A DNA stretch of 64,000 nt from an uncultured Sulfitobacter sp. (lineage in GTDB: Bacteria; Pseudomonadota; Alphaproteobacteria; Rhodobacterales; Rhodobacteraceae), in the NCBI GenBank assembly GCA_905182645.1, contig CAJJCJ010000008.1, forward strand, positions 1 to 64,000. The letters run 5' to 3'. Shown here piece after piece: positions 18,385 through 27,765 of the stretch; within the stretch, counting starts at the first letter, position 1; every line of letters starts with the position of its first letter. The notes below the pieces were generated by a model. That model was not told the origin of the DNA. It saw nothing but the letters and a program-made list of their open reading frames with translations, and searched no databases. Position numbers and translations under genes: made by a program.

Positions 18385-19878
18385 TTAATATTCTTCGCTG
18401 GCGGTGCCTTGCCATGGTTGTGCAAGGTTACTAAAGCGCGTGAACTGACCTTCAAATTGCAGACCAACGGAACCGATCGGCCCGTGACGCTGTTTGCCGA
18501 TCACGACTTCGGCTTTGCCGCGTAGGTTTTCCATGCGTTCTTGCCAGAGCGCGATCTTTTCCATTTCGTGATCACCGGGCTGTTCGCGTTCAACGTAATA
18601 TTCTTCGCGGTAGACGAACATCACGACGTCCGCATCTTGCTCGATTGAGCCAGATTCACGCAAATCCGACAGTTGCGGGCGTTTGTCTTCGCGGTTTTCA
18701 ACCTGACGCGATAGCTGTGACAGGGCGACGACAGGGATTTGGAGTTCCTTGGCAATCGCCTTGAGGCCCATCGTGATCTCGGTAATCTCGTTCACACGGT
18801 TTTCAGACCGGCCTGTGCCACGCACCAGCTGCAAGTAGTCGACAACCAGCAAATCAAGCCCGTGGGTCCGTTTCAGGCGCCGCGCTCGGGCCGCCAGTTG
18901 CGAAATAGGCAGGGCAGGCGTGTCGTCGATGAACAGCGGGCAGGCTTCTAGGCTTTTGGCAGCATCAACAAAGCGGCGAAATTCGACTTCAGTCATATCG
19001 CCGGACCGGATCTTGTGAGAGTCGATCTCGGAGGCTTCTGAAAGGATACGCGCGGCAAGCTGTTCGGCTGACATCTCGAGGCTATAAAAGCCTACTACGC
19101 CGCCGTTGACTGCGCCCTCTGACCCGTCGGGCAGCGCGCCTTTGCGGTATGCCTTGGCGACGTTGTAGGCGATGTTGGTGGCCAGCGATGTTTTCCCCAT
19201 CGATGGACGACCAGCAAGGATCAACAGGTCGGACTTGTGCAGTCCACCCAGTTTTTTGTCCAAATCGACAAGACCGGTTGAGATGCCCGACAGACCGCCA
19301 TCACGCTGATAGGCGGCGTTGGTCACGTTCACGGCTTCGGTCACGGCTTTCAGGAAGGATTGGAAGCCTGTTTCCGACGAGCCTTGTTCGGCGAGGCGGT
19401 ACAACTCTTGTTCGGCCTCAACGATTTGTTCGCGGGGTTCCGATAGAACATCAACCTTTTTCGCCTTGGCAGCGATGGTTTGACCGACTTGGATCAGCTC
19501 GCGGCGCACAGCCAGATCATAGATCATCTGGGCATAGTCACGCGCGGCAAACGCCGAAATTGCAGATCCCGCAAGACGGGCAAGATAGGCGGGGCCGCCG
19601 AGTTCTTTTAGGCCTTCGTCGTCTTCAAGGAATGTTTTCAGCGTCACAGGGCTGGCTAGCGCATTTTTCGCTATCCGGCTGGCGGCTGTCTCGAAGATCC
19701 GCGCATGTACGGGGTCATAGAAATGCTGCGGGCCGACGACGGACGCAATGCGGTCAAAAATGTCGTTGTTGGTCAGGATAGCACCCAGCAACTGCTGCTC
19801 GGCTTCGATGGAATTGGGCATTGTGTCAAGCTCAGCCTCGGCCACGCCTGTCGCATTAAATTTAGCAACTTCGTTCAT
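18385..19878 (-). CDS. dnaB: Replicative DNA helicase DnaB
   Basis: Hexameric 5'-3' helicase at the replication fork. The start at 19878 (MNEVAKFNATG) has a GGA-type ribosome site; a frame to 19902 is possible. 497 residues: N-terminal domain (PNSIEAEQQLLGAIL), linker, then the RecA-like core with Walker A AGRPSMGKTSLA, Walker B LLVVDYLQLV, and SQLSRQVENR with DLRESGSIEQDADVV. The neighbouring order with alr upstream and pyrE/pyrC nearby is typical of Rhodobacterales. The downstream side is the decayed pocket. Confidence 0.96.
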   Translation of the reverse strand: MNEVAKFNATGVAEAELDTMPNSIEAEQQLLGAILTNNDIFDRIASVVGPQHFYDPVHARIFETAASRIAKNALASPVTLKTFLEDDEGLKELGGPAYLARLAGSAISAFAARDYAQMIYDLAVRRELIQVGQTIAAKAKKVDVLSEPREQIVEAEQELYRLAEQGSSETGFQSFLKAVTEAVNVTNAAYQRDGGLSGISTGLVDLDKKLGGLHKSDLLILAGRPSMGKTSLATNIAYNVAKAYRKGALPDGSEGAVNGGVVGFYSLEMSAEQLAARILSEASEIDSHKIRSGDMTEVEFRRFVDAAKSLEACPLFIDDTPALPISQLAARARRLKRTHGLDLLVVDYLQLVRGTGRSENRVNEITEITMGLKAIAKELQIPVVALSQLSRQVENREDKRPQLSDLRESGSIEQDADVVMFVYREEYYVEREQPGDHEMEKIALWQERMENLRGKAEVVIGKQRHGPIGSVGLQFEGQFTRFSNLAQPWQGTASEEY

Positions 19879-20004
19879 CAGTCCATCCCATCGTCCACAC
19901 ATGCGTCATACAAAGGTCCGCAGGTGGCGGCAAATTGTATGTTTCTGTGGATAAGAGGCTGCATAGCACATGTTGGGGGTATTTGCAGCATATGCACAAT
20001 ATTA

Positions 20005-20031
20005 GCCCGCAGACTGGCTGAGTCTGCGGGC
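20005..20031 (-). terminator. Hairpin downstream of pyrE
   Basis: A perfect 11-bp stem (GCCCGCAGACT with AGTCTGCGGGC) around a 5-base loop lies between the pyrE stop and the dnaB start on the minus strand. The T-rich side is on the plus-strand reading, and only a weak AT stretch follows on the minus strand, so termination efficiency is uncertain. Confidence 0.6.
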
Positions 20032-20052
20032 AAACTTGTAATTTTATTTGGT

Positions 20053-20730
20053 TTAGCCGGCGTGGGCGGCGGACCAGCCTGCGGGGTCGCGCAAATAGGC
20101 CTCTACTGCGTCCAACGTTTCAGAATCGTATGAACCGCGCGCCTTGGCTTCTGCAAGCACGTCCCACCATGTGCAAAGGTGGATCAGTTGCACACCGTGG
20201 TTGGCCAGCGTTTCTTCGACGCCTGCAAAGATTCCATAGTAGAAGATTACTGCAGTGGCGTTGCAGGTAGCACCGGTTTCGCGAATCGCGTCAATGAACG
20301 ACAACTTGGAACCGCCATCGGTGGTCAGGTCTTCGATCAAAAGCACGCGCTGTCCTTCGGTCATCACGCCTTCAATGCGGGCATTTTTACCGTAACCTTT
20401 CGGCTTTTTACGCACATAGGTCATTGGAAGGGCCAGACGTTCGGCCACAAGTGCGCCAAACGGGATGCCTGCGGTTTCACCGCCTGCGATGTTGTCGAAT
20501 GCTTCAAACCCAGCTTCGCGCATCGTTGTCACAGATAAAAAATCCATCAATGTGGACCGGATACGCGGGTAAGAGATCAGCTTGCGGCAATCCACATAGG
20601 TCGGGGCCTTTTTGCCGGATGCGTGGGTGAAAGGTTCGCGCGAATTAAATGTGATCGCGTCGATTTCAAGCAGCATACCTGCGGTCAGGCGGGCGATTTC
20701 GTCTTTGTCGGGAAAGGAGGATGGGATCAT
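20053..20730 (-). CDS. pyrE: Orotate phosphoribosyltransferase
   Basis: Converts orotate and PRPP to OMP in pyrimidine synthesis. The 225-residue protein has the PRPP-binding loop [33 protein letters not shown] and [13 protein letters not shown] are the family's catalytic segments. It follows pyrC by 15 bases on the same strand, so the two form a pyrimidine operon. Confidence 0.95.
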   Translation of the reverse strand: MIPSSFPDKDEIARLTAGMLLEIDAITFNSREPFTHASGKKAPTYVDCRKLISYPRIRSTLMDFLSVTTMREAGFEAFDNIAGGETAGIPFGALVAERLALPMTYVRKKPKGYGKNARIEGVMTEGQRVLLIEDLTTDGGSKLSFIDAIRETGATCNATAVIFYYGIFAGVEETLANHGVQLIHLCTWWDVLAEAKARGSYDSETLDAVEAYLRDPAGWSAAHAG

Positions 20731-20745
20731 TGCTTGCAGCTTTCG

Positions 20746-21801
20746 TTAATTGGAAGTCACGGACCAATGCAGGTCAAAACCGGGGTCAAAGACGGTCACT
20801 GGGCCATCTGGTGTGTCAATGTGTGGCGGGTAGGCGACAGGGTCGCCCTTGGTCAGGGTTATCGTTGCCTCGTTAGGGTCGAGCCCATAGAAACGCGGGC
20901 CGTTGAGCGATGCGAAGGCTTCGAGCTTGCGCAATGCATCAGCAGCGTCAAAAACCTCGGCAAGGCACGACATGGTGTTCGGCGCCGTAAAGATGCCGGC
21001 ACAGCCACAAGCCTGTAATTTCAGCGGATCGGTGTGAGGCGCGCTGTCTGTGCCTAGGAAGAACCTTTTGTCGCCAGATACGGCGGCTTGCACGAGGGCG
21101 ATGCGGTGACCTTCGCGTTTGGCTACGGGCAAGCAATAGAAATGCGGTTTGATCCCGCCCACAAGGATGTGGTTGCGGTTGATGACCAGGTGGTGGGTCG
21201 TGATTGTTGCCGCGAGGTTCTTGGGCGTGTCACGTACATAGTCCACAGCGTCTTGGGTGGTGACATGTTCCATGATGATACGCAGATCAGGCACTTTTTT
21301 GCGCAGGGGACGTAAGACCTTGTCAATGAACACGGCCTCACGGTCAAAAATGTCGATGTCATGGTCGGTGACTTCCCCGTGGATACACAGCGGCATGCCT
21401 AAATCAGCCATACGTTCAAGGACAGGGCGGACTTTTTCAAAATCAGTCACACCGGATGCAGAGTTGGTGGTCGCACCTGCGGGGTACAGCTTTACTGCCG
21501 ACGCAATGCCAGATGAATAGGCGGCGGCCACATCATCGGGATCGGTTTCTTCGGTCAGATACAGCGTCATAAGCGGCTGAAACGTCATGTCGGCAGGCAG
21601 GGCGGCCATAATCCGTTCGCGGTATTGCACTGCTTGAACGGCAGTCACAACCGGCGGCACCAAGTTGGGCATGATGATAGCACGGCCAAAGTGGCGGGCG
21701 GTTTCAGGCAATACGGCCTGCAACATGGCACCGTCGCGCAAGTGCAAATGCCAGTCGTCGGGGCGGCGGATCGTGAGGGACGTCATGTTTTTATCAGTCA
21801 T
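20746..21801 (-). CDS. pyrC: Dihydroorotase (class II)
   Basis: A 351-residue zinc amidohydrolase closing carbamoyl-aspartate to dihydroorotate. [13 protein letters not shown] carries the metal-binding HxH, PNLVPPV follows, and [14 protein letters not shown] and GTDSAPH give the remaining ligands and catalytic Asp. Length matches the E. coli-type class II enzyme. Two in-frame ATGs, at codons 1 and 6, are possible starts. Upstream partner of pyrE. Confidence 0.95.
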   Translation of the reverse strand: MTDKNMTSLTIRRPDDWHLHLRDGAMLQAVLPETARHFGRAIIMPNLVPPVVTAVQAVQYRERIMAALPADMTFQPLMTLYLTEETDPDDVAAAYSSGIASAVKLYPAGATTNSASGVTDFEKVRPVLERMADLGMPLCIHGEVTDHDIDIFDREAVFIDKVLRPLRKKVPDLRIIMEHVTTQDAVDYVRDTPKNLAATITTHHLVINRNHILVGGIKPHFYCLPVAKREGHRIALVQAAVSGDKRFFLGTDSAPHTDPLKLQACGCAGIFTAPNTMSCLAEVFDAADALRKLEAFASLNGPRFYGLDPNEATITLTKGDPVAYPPHIDTPDGPVTVFDPGFDLHWSVTSN

Positions 21802-21919
21802 GTTGCTGGGATTACACGTTTGCAGGGGCGGTGACCAGATGTCGATTGATCGCCCTTGTTAATGACTTAAACCGCAGTGATATAAGGTTCAGACCAATTT
21901 AATGACCGGAGAATACCCC

Positions 21920-22204
21920 ATGCTTGGATTTATCGTAGCTGCAATTGCAGGCTTTATTACCCCGCACCTCGAAGCCCCTGTCGCGCGGCCCTTGGCCCGC
22001 CTTGCAGAAAAGCACATCACGCTAGAAGCAACCGAGACACGCCTGATAGCGTTCATCGTGGCCATGTTGGCTGCAGGCGTCATCGGGTCGTTGTTGAATA
22101 GCGGTTCTGCGTTTTGGATGATTTTGGGCGGTGCACTTGGTTATTTCGCGACGCGTTTGGTTGCAGCAGGCCGTGCGGTTATGGATGCCAGAAAAGACAG
22201 CTAA
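21920..22204 (+). CDS. Small membrane protein of unknown function
   Basis: A 94-residue protein. I chose the ATG at 21920 because GGAG lies 8 bases upstream; a longer frame begins at 21902. Two or three hydrophobic segments are visible: residues about 2-16, 48-66 and a third around 70-85. I do not recognise a family. It is divergent from pyrC and precedes the DUF1127 gene. Confidence 0.7.
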   Translation: MLGFIVAAIAGFITPHLEAPVARPLARLAEKHITLEATETRLIAFIVAMLAAGVIGSLLNSGSAFWMILGGALGYFATRLVAAGRAVMDARKDS

Positions 22205-22312
22205 TCGCCATGCATGTGGTGCAATGCGGCGTTGCAGAGAAATAGGGTTCTGCAGTGCAGCATATGCGTTATGTTCTTTGTAGCAAACGCAATTCCTATA
22301 AGGAGCCCTGCA

Positions 22313-22534
22313 ATGGCCTTTCTATCGACATCCGATTTTTCCGCAGTACGTCCATCGTTTCTGAAAACCGTCTTCGCCGCGACAGGCCGTTGGTTTACCG
22401 CTGTGATGGAAGCAAACAGCCGCCAAGATCAAGTTCAGCGGCTCCAAATAATGTCGGACACGCAGTTGGCAGAATTTGGTGTGCGACGCGAAGACATCGT
22501 ACGTTACGTGTTCCGCGACGTGTATCACCTGTAA
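22313..22534 (+). CDS. DUF1127 domain protein
   Basis: A 73-residue protein beginning MAFLSTSDFS with AGGAG just upstream; an upstream frame start is less likely. The C-terminal part (MSDTQLAEFGVRREDIVRYVFRDVY) fits the DUF1127 pattern LxxMSDxxLxDIGxxRxxI. In alphaproteobacteria such small basic proteins bind RNA or affect phosphate and carbon metabolism; the role of this one is unknown. Ends in a strong hairpin. Confidence 0.8.
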   Translation: MAFLSTSDFSAVRPSFLKTVFAATGRWFTAVMEANSRQDQVQRLQIMSDTQLAEFGVRREDIVRYVFRDVYHL

Positions 22535-22549
22535 GCTGATTATATATTA

Positions 22550-22592
22550 CGAAAAAGGCCGCCCGTTGCTAATGCAGGGGTGGTCTTTTTCG
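22550..22592. terminator. Bidirectional terminator between convergent genes
   Basis: CGAAAAAGGCCGCCC pairs with GGGGTGGTCTTTTTCG around a 12-base loop, giving a GC-rich stem flanked by A and T runs that would serve both the DUF1127 gene (+) and the convergent gene at 22611 (-). Confidence 0.7.
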
Positions 22593-22610
22593 TGAATAGG
22601 GGACTTAAGG

Positions 22611-23570
22611 CTAGGCGGCGGATATGGCCAGTGGCGTGCTTGGCTCATGCCCTTGGGATACCAGCTCTTCCAATTTGCGCGCAAAGAATGTGTCGTCACC
22701 AGACCGCAAAACATAGGCGCAGACGTTTGCTGCCAGCTTCGGGTGTCCCGTTTTGATCATGCTGGAGTACAGGTTGCGCAAGTAAGTTGGGTTGTCGCGC
22801 CGTTTGCGCATCGCATTGTTGAACATATCCAGGTCGAGTGTTTTGAACATGGCACCTTTAATCAGGTCATCGTGGACTTCCATTGCATCAAGCGCGAGGT
22901 CAAGGCGGTTGCCCAAGCCCGTGCAACGCAAAGCCGTCACGTTGGACCGTGTGAACATACCAGCATGCATCGCATCAAAGCGCTGAAGCGGATCAAACAC
23001 GATATATGCGTGGTTCACTGCATCGATCATATCAGGCGCATAGCCAAACCGGTGGGTGAAGTCATGCCGCCGCTGCGCGATATACCGTGTGTCCCAACCC
23101 GCAATGCGTGGATCAAGCGTCGCCTGAGGGCGTAGCGCCAATACAGTGCAACCAGGAGCAGCCACACTATAGGCCGCTGCCGCATAGGCACCGCCATGTG
23201 TGCCGTAGAACAATACGTTGTAAAAGTCTTCAAAGAACCCGTCGTCAATCAATCGGTCAAAATACCGATAGATTGCAGGGTCGCGGAACCAGCTTTCGGA
23301 CTTGGCGATGATCGCAAGGTGTGACCATCCTTCCTGCTGGGCATAGTGAAATCCGCGTGGAGCGGACCCGTTGTTGAATTTGCGAATGTATTCCGCATCT
23401 TCAAACGTGACCAAAAGGTTTGTGCCGGCGTCCAAAAGTGCCGCGACGTGATTTTCGCCCAAACGTTCGAAATAACCATGTTCGCCGCTAATTGCGTCGA
23501 CACGTTCAAACCAGTCGTCTGCGTCTAAGCCGTTTAATTCGGCCTCAAAATCTAGGCGCATATCATTCAT
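22611..23570 (-). CDS. Alpha/beta-hydrolase-like protein with a His at the nucleophile elbow
   Basis: A 319-residue soluble protein. The start at 23570 (MNDMRLDFE) is favoured; an upstream in-frame start at 23600 exists. Residues 119-140 (VLFYGTHGGAYAAAAYSV) resemble the alpha/beta-hydrolase elbow, where GxSxGG is expected; here H125 replaces the serine. The following VAAPGCTVLALRPQATLDPR is a strand-turn typical of that fold. Relatives in Rhodobacterales are, as I recall, often labelled phosphoadenosine phosphosulfate reductase, but no CysH motif is present. Enzymatic role unknown. Confidence 0.6.
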   Translation of the reverse strand: MNDMRLDFEAELNGLDADDWFERVDAISGEHGYFERLGENHVAALLDAGTNLLVTFEDAEYIRKFNNGSAPRGFHYAQQEGWSHLAIIAKSESWFRDPAIYRYFDRLIDDGFFEDFYNVLFYGTHGGAYAAAAYSVAAPGCTVLALRPQATLDPRIAGWDTRYIAQRRHDFTHRFGYAPDMIDAVNHAYIVFDPLQRFDAMHAGMFTRSNVTALRCTGLGNRLDLALDAMEVHDDLIKGAMFKTLDLDMFNNAMRKRRDNPTYLRNLYSSMIKTGHPKLAANVCAYVLRSGDDTFFARKLEELVSQGHEPSTPLAISAA

Positions 23571-23673
23571 TACTGCTCTCTGATTCGGATTTTTCGGCAA
23601 CTCTTTTGCAGTTTATGCCTGTCGTTTGTGTCAAAATTGGGCACTGGATAAGCCCGTTTTGGGTAAATACAGG

Positions 23674-24894
23674 TCAAAAGAACGCTTGAAGGCCTGTTTG
23701 TGCACGGCCCAAGATCAATGCGTGCACGTCATGTGTGCCCTCGTATGTGTTCACTGTCTCTAGGTTAACCATATGGCGCATCACGTGGAAATCCTCGGAA
23801 ATGCCGTTGCCGCCGTGCATGTCACGGGCCATGCGGGCGATATCAAGCGCCTTGCCACAGTTGCTCCGTTTCATCATAGAAATCATCTCTGGGGCGGCTT
23901 TGCCCTGATCCATGAGGCGGCCCACTTGTAGGGACCCTTGCAGACCCAAGGTAATGTTGGTCTGCATATCGGCGAGCTTTTTCTGAAATAGCTGTGTCTG
24001 TGCGAGTGGCTTACCAAACTGCTTGCGATCAAGCCCATAAGAGCGTGCTGCGTGCCAACATGCCTCTGCGGCCCCCATAACACCCCAAGAGATGCCATAG
24101 CGTGCACGGTTCAGGCAGCCAAATGGTCCCTTAAGCCCCTGTACATTCGGCAACAACGCATCATCGCCAACTTGCACATTGTCCATAACAATCTCGCCGG
24201 TGACAGACGCCCGTAGGGACAGCTTGCCACCAATCTTAGGGGCGGACAGGCCCGTCATGCCTTTTTCCAAGATAAAGCCACGGATTTTGCCGCCGTGGTC
24301 TTCGGACTTGGCCCAGATGACAAATACATCCGCGATAGGCGAATTTGAGATCCACATCTTGGAGCCAGTTAGGCTGTACCCAGTGGCGGTTTTGCGCGCC
24401 ACGGTCTTCATGCCTGAAGGGTCAGAGCCCGCATCAGGTTCGGTCAGGCCAAAGCAACCAATAAGGCTACCAGCCGCAAGACCGGGTAAGTATTTGATGC
24501 GCTGCTCCTCGGACCCGTAGGCGTGGATCGGATACATCACGAGGGACGACTGCACGGACATCATAGACCGGTAACCGGAATCGATTCGCTCAACCTCGCG
24601 GGCCACAAGGCCGTAGGTCACATAAGACGCGCCAAGCCCGCCGTATTCTTCGGGGACAGTCAGACCCAGCAGACCAATTTCACCCATCTGGGCGAAAATC
24701 GACGGGTCAACAGTGGCCTCGCGGTTAGCGGCGGTCACGATAGGGGCCAGCTTGTCTTGGGCAAAGGCAGCAGCGGCGTCGCGCAGCATGCGTTCATCCT
24801 CAGATAGCTGATCCTCTAGCCGCATAGGGTCAGCCCAATCAAAAGGACCCAGATCAGGGCCAAAACCGGCATGAATTTCAGAAGTGTTGTTCAT
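23674..24894 (-). CDS. gcdH: Glutaryl-CoA dehydrogenase
   Basis: FAD-dependent acyl-CoA dehydrogenase that oxidises and decarboxylates glutaryl-CoA to crotonyl-CoA in lysine/tryptophan breakdown. The second of two close ATGs (24894, MNNTSEIH) is the better start, since AAAAGG lies 9 bases before it. [20 protein letters not shown] and [16 protein letters not shown] are GCDH-type flavin/substrate blocks. [19 protein letters not shown] carries the catalytic glutamate. 406 residues, as expected. Stands alone. Confidence 0.92.
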   Translation of the reverse strand: MNNTSEIHAGFGPDLGPFDWADPMRLEDQLSEDERMLRDAAAAFAQDKLAPIVTAANREATVDPSIFAQMGEIGLLGLTVPEEYGGLGASYVTYGLVAREVERIDSGYRSMMSVQSSLVMYPIHAYGSEEQRIKYLPGLAAGSLIGCFGLTEPDAGSDPSGMKTVARKTATGYSLTGSKMWISNSPIADVFVIWAKSEDHGGKIRGFILEKGMTGLSAPKIGGKLSLRASVTGEIVMDNVQVGDDALLPNVQGLKGPFGCLNRARYGISWGVMGAAEACWHAARSYGLDRKQFGKPLAQTQLFQKKLADMQTNITLGLQGSLQVGRLMDQGKAAPEMISMMKRSNCGKALDIARMARDMHGGNGISEDFHVMRHMVNLETVNTYEGTHDVHALILGRAQTGLQAFF

Positions 24895-25052
24895 CTTGGG
24901 CATCCTTTTGTAGGTGTTGGAATAAAGATAGACCGTCGCATAGGGCGGGGCAATGCGTCCTAAAGTGGCAGATGATATAAACCGCATCATTCGGGTCGCC
25001 TGTTGGGTGACCGCTTGGGTAACGTCAGCGGGACATATGAAAGGATATAATC

Positions 25053-25523
25053 ATGCCCGTTATTTTCTTACCCTACGATCAGACGTTTGTGGATGTTCTG
25101 CGCGCGGGTGGACCCGATTCTTACGGGCTTCCTGCCGAACGGGACATATCAAACGGAGAGGGCAACCCATGCAGGTCGTGCCTGTGCGACATTGCGCACG
25201 GGACCACGATGCTAATCTGCGCTGGGCGGCCATTTGTGGCGCTGCAGCCCTATGCGGAAACCGGACCTATCTTTTTGTGCGGTGACGCATGTGCGCCATG
25301 GGAAGGGGCAGGCGTGCCACCGATCCTGCAAAGTTCGCCAGATTACCTGCTCAAGGCATATAGCGCCGATGACCAAATAATTTACGGAACGGGGCAAATA
25401 ACAGCGGCAAAGAAAATCGTCGCGGTGGCATCGGGTTTATTAGAGCGAGGCAACGCGGCCTATGTCGATGTACGGTCGGCGCGGAACAACTGTTTTCAGA
25501 CGCGCATATGGCGTGCGACATAG
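25053..25523 (+). CDS. DUF1203 family protein
   Basis: A 156-residue protein with a clustered cysteine motif, CRSCLCDI near residues 39-46, followed by the DUF1203 core (LICAGRPFVALQPYAETGPIFLC). Members have no known function; the conserved cysteines may bind metal. Convergent with infC, sharing a hairpin between them. Confidence 0.85.
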   Translation: MPVIFLPYDQTFVDVLRAGGPDSYGLPAERDISNGEGNPCRSCLCDIAHGTTMLICAGRPFVALQPYAETGPIFLCGDACAPWEGAGVPPILQSSPDYLLKAYSADDQIIYGTGQITAAKKIVAVASGLLERGNAAYVDVRSARNNCFQTRIWRAT

Positions 25524-25543
25524 CTTGGACGAAGTACTGATAT

Positions 25544-25575
25544 GAAAAAACCCTCAGCAAATCGATGCTGAGGGT
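25544..25575 (-). terminator. Terminator of infC
   Basis: On the minus strand a 9-bp stem (ACCCTCAGC with GCTGAGGGT, loop of 8) is followed directly by six T residues, a classic intrinsic terminator just past the infC stop. It could also serve the convergent DUF1203 gene. Confidence 0.8.
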
Positions 25576-25600
25576 CTGAATATAGTTGTGTTAAATAGCG

Positions 25601-26146
25601 TTACTTAGCCAGTGGCCCAATCAGCATGACCATTTGACGGCCTTCCATTTTCGGGAAGTTCTCGACTTTGCCATGCTCCGTCGTGTCGGCAGCAACGCGT
25701 TCAAGCAGCTGACGGCCCAAATCTTGGTGCGCCATTTCACGGCCACGGAAACGCAGCGTGATTTTCACTTTGTCGCCGTTTTCCAAAAACTTGAAAACAT
25801 TGCGCATTTTGACATCATAGTCGTTGTTATCCGTGTTTGGACGGAACTTAACTTCTTTGATCTCAATAATCTTTTGCTTTTTACGGGCCTCAGCTTCTTT
25901 TTTCTGAGTCTCGTATTTGAACTTACCGTAGTCCATAATTTTGCAAACAGGTGGGCTGGCATTTGGCGAAATTTCAACAAGGTCAAGCCCTGCGATCTCA
26001 GCCAATTCCATGGCGCGTTCTGGTGTTACAACGCCTTCGTTCTCGCCTTCCGCCCCGATGAGGCGAATGTCGGACCCGCGAATGCGTTCGTTAATGCGGG
26101 GTCCGGTGTCACGCTGTGGTGGCGCGTTATGGGGTCTGCGTCCTAT
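25601..26146 (-). CDS. infC: Translation initiation factor IF-3, probably with an ATA start codon
   Basis: IF-3 keeps ribosomal subunits apart and polices start-codon choice. The frame covers [20 protein letters not shown] to [10 protein letters not shown], including [16 protein letters not shown] and the C-terminal [13 protein letters not shown]. There is no ATG where the protein should begin. An ATA at 26146 has AAAGGAT 9 bases upstream and gives the usual short alphaproteobacterial N-terminus. A canonical start exists only far upstream at 26212, adding 22 unusual residues. Non-canonical AUU/AUA-type starts are a hallmark of infC, where IF-3 represses its own synthesis. Start choice is inference. 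Confidence 0.85.
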   Translation of the reverse strand: MGRRPHNAPPQRDTGPRINERIRGSDIRLIGAEGENEGVVTPERAMELAEIAGLDLVEISPNASPPVCKIMDYGKFKYETQKKEAEARKKQKIIEIKEVKFRPNTDNNDYDVKMRNVFKFLENGDKVKITLRFRGREMAHQDLGRQLLERVAADTTEHGKVENFPKMEGRQMVMLIGPLAK

Positions 26147-26343
26147 GGTCTTTATCCTTTTGTCGTTTTCGATGTGAAGTCTTAAACTAGACGCGCTGGG
26201 CTGCGGCTTCAACCCGCAAAAAAGCGCCTATCGCCCCGAAATTCCCCGCAAACAGGTTCTTTCCCTTTACAATCAGTTCTGACATAGCACGCGCAGGGCT
26301 CACTGGGGGCCGTCATGAGACTCATTTGAAAAGGACATGATCA

Positions 26344-26772
26344 ATGAGAGCAATTGTTATTTTGATCTCAGCGGCGATTCTCGGATTTTTTGGCTACCAA
26401 TATGCAGCAAACGGCAACACGCCAGTTGCCGCTATTAGTGCTGTGACTGGCGCGACTGCCGCCGCTGAAGAAGCCGCCGCCGCTGCGAACGCTGCTGCAG
26501 AGGAAGCCGCTGCTGCTGCAGCCGCTGCCGCGACTGCTGCTGCCGAAGTTGTTGCTGCTGCTGCTGCCGAAGAAGCTGCTGCCGAAACAGGCATGGCTGA
26601 TTTGCTGACCGCAGACGGTTTTGACGCTGATAAGGTGATCGAGATGATTTCGAACTCTGATCTGTCCGCTGTTCAGCAGACTGTCCTGTCCGGCGCAGTT
26701 AATGCAATCAAAGATAACCCAGCACTGCTGGAAGCCACTTTGACACGTCTTAAAGAAGCACTGGGTCAGTAG
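26344..26772 (+). CDS. Membrane-anchored Ala/Glu-rich protein
   Basis: A 142-residue protein. Residues 3-20 form a hydrophobic N-terminal segment (IVILISAAILGFFGYQY). Residues about 38-82 are almost entirely Ala and Glu, in EEAAAAAN-like units with coiled-coil or elongated helix character. A compact C-terminal part follows, including ADLLTADGFDADKVIEMI. A plausible envelope-associated protein of unknown role; the last part resembles segments I have seen in OmpA-linked roseobacter proteins, from memory only. AAAAGGA lies upstream of the ATG. Confidence 0.75.
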   Translation: MRAIVILISAAILGFFGYQYAANGNTPVAAISAVTGATAAAEEAAAAANAAAEEAAAAAAAAATAAAEVVAAAAAEEAAAETGMADLLTADGFDADKVIEMISNSDLSAVQQTVLSGAVNAIKDNPALLEATLTRLKEALGQ

Positions 26773-26792
26773 CCCGCCGCTTTCAATAAACG

Positions 26793-26832
26793 AAAAAAGG
26801 GGCTGCGTCAGGTGTGATGTGGCCCCTTCTTT
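26793..26832 (+). terminator. Terminator of the Ala-rich gene
   Basis: AAGGGGC pairs with GGCCCCTT across a loop of about 17 bases, with A-rich and T-rich flanks (TTCTTTAT after the second arm). It lies between this gene and the convergent fpr gene and may act on both. Confidence 0.6.
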
Positions 26833-26850
26833 ATGCGTAATTAGAAAGGT

Positions 26851-27699
26851 TTAACCTACAAACGCCTTTTCGATCACAAACTGGCCCGGCTCAGAATTTG
26901 CACCCTCTGTCAGGCCCGCCTTTTCCATCAACGCCTTAATATCAAGGTTGAAGGCAAGGCTGCCGCAGACCATTGCACGGTCTGTTGCCGGATCAAGTGG
27001 CGGAACTCCCAGATCGCTAAACAGTTCGCCATTTTTGATCAACGTGGTGATGCGGCCCATCTTTGGGCTCTGCTCACGGGTGGTGGTTGGATAGTACCGG
27101 ATTTTGGCCAAGTTATCCGCGCCAAGCAGCTCGATCATCATCTCGTCTTGCTTGATATTCGCAATTAGATCACGGCCATACGTCAGCTCTTTAACATCGC
27201 GGCAGGTGTGCGTGATGATGACCTCATCGTATTTATCGTAAGTGTCTGGCTCTCGCAGCAAGGACGCGAAGGGCGCAAAACCTGTGCCCGTCGAAAAGAA
27301 GTACATCCGTTTTCCGGGCAGCAAGGCGTCATGCACCAGGGTGCCAACAGGTTTTGGGCGCAGAATGATCTCGTCGCCGACTTTAATGTGCTGCAAGCGG
27401 GATGTCAGCGGGCCGTCAGCGACCTTGATTGAATAGAACTCTAGTTCCTCGTCCCACGACGGGGATGCAATGGAATAGGCACGCAGCAGCGGCTTTTGCT
27501 TACCGGTCTCTGGATGCGGGTCTCCCATCAGGCCGATCATCACAAACTCACCTGACCGAAACCGCAATGACGCGGGACGGGTCACCCGAAAGCTAAATAA
27601 GCTATCGGTATGATGGGTCACGGATGTGACTGTCTGCGCATCGGGCAGGGTCGGGACGGGCTTTGCGTTGTCAGTGATCACTTTTGTTTGCTCTGTCAT
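26851..27699 (-). CDS. fpr: Ferredoxin/flavodoxin--NADP+ reductase
   Basis: A 282-residue FAD enzyme. LLRAYSIASPSWDEELEFY is the FAD-binding RxYS block, YFFSTGTGFAPFASLLR is the NADP-binding glycine motif, and MVCGSLAFNLDIK sits in the nucleotide-binding end. It ends in VIEKAFVG, the aromatic-containing tail of the Fpr type. Last gene of the sulfate-reduction run. It probably supplies electrons from NADPH to ferredoxin for the sulfite reductase; that link is an inference from position. Confidence 0.9.
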   Translation of the reverse strand: MTEQTKVITDNAKPVPTLPDAQTVTSVTHHTDSLFSFRVTRPASLRFRSGEFVMIGLMGDPHPETGKQKPLLRAYSIASPSWDEELEFYSIKVADGPLTSRLQHIKVGDEIILRPKPVGTLVHDALLPGKRMYFFSTGTGFAPFASLLREPDTYDKYDEVIITHTCRDVKELTYGRDLIANIKQDEMMIELLGADNLAKIRYYPTTTREQSPKMGRITTLIKNGELFSDLGVPPLDPATDRAMVCGSLAFNLDIKALMEKAGLTEGANSEPGQFVIEKAFVG

Positions 27700-27765
27700 G
27701 GGTTAAATTGCAGCCCGTTTGGACCACTCTCCGTTTAGTCGGTGAATATGGGTGGGGTAAAGGGC

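Noticed and set aside
18235-18525. 96-codon + strand frame at the end of the decayed pocket
   Set aside because: It runs into dnaB in antisense and shows no recognised motif; at most a fragment.
22611-23570. Phosphoadenosine phosphosulfate reductase
   Set aside because: Lacks the CysH nucleotide loop and the cysteine motif; the true CysH is at 28205-28927.
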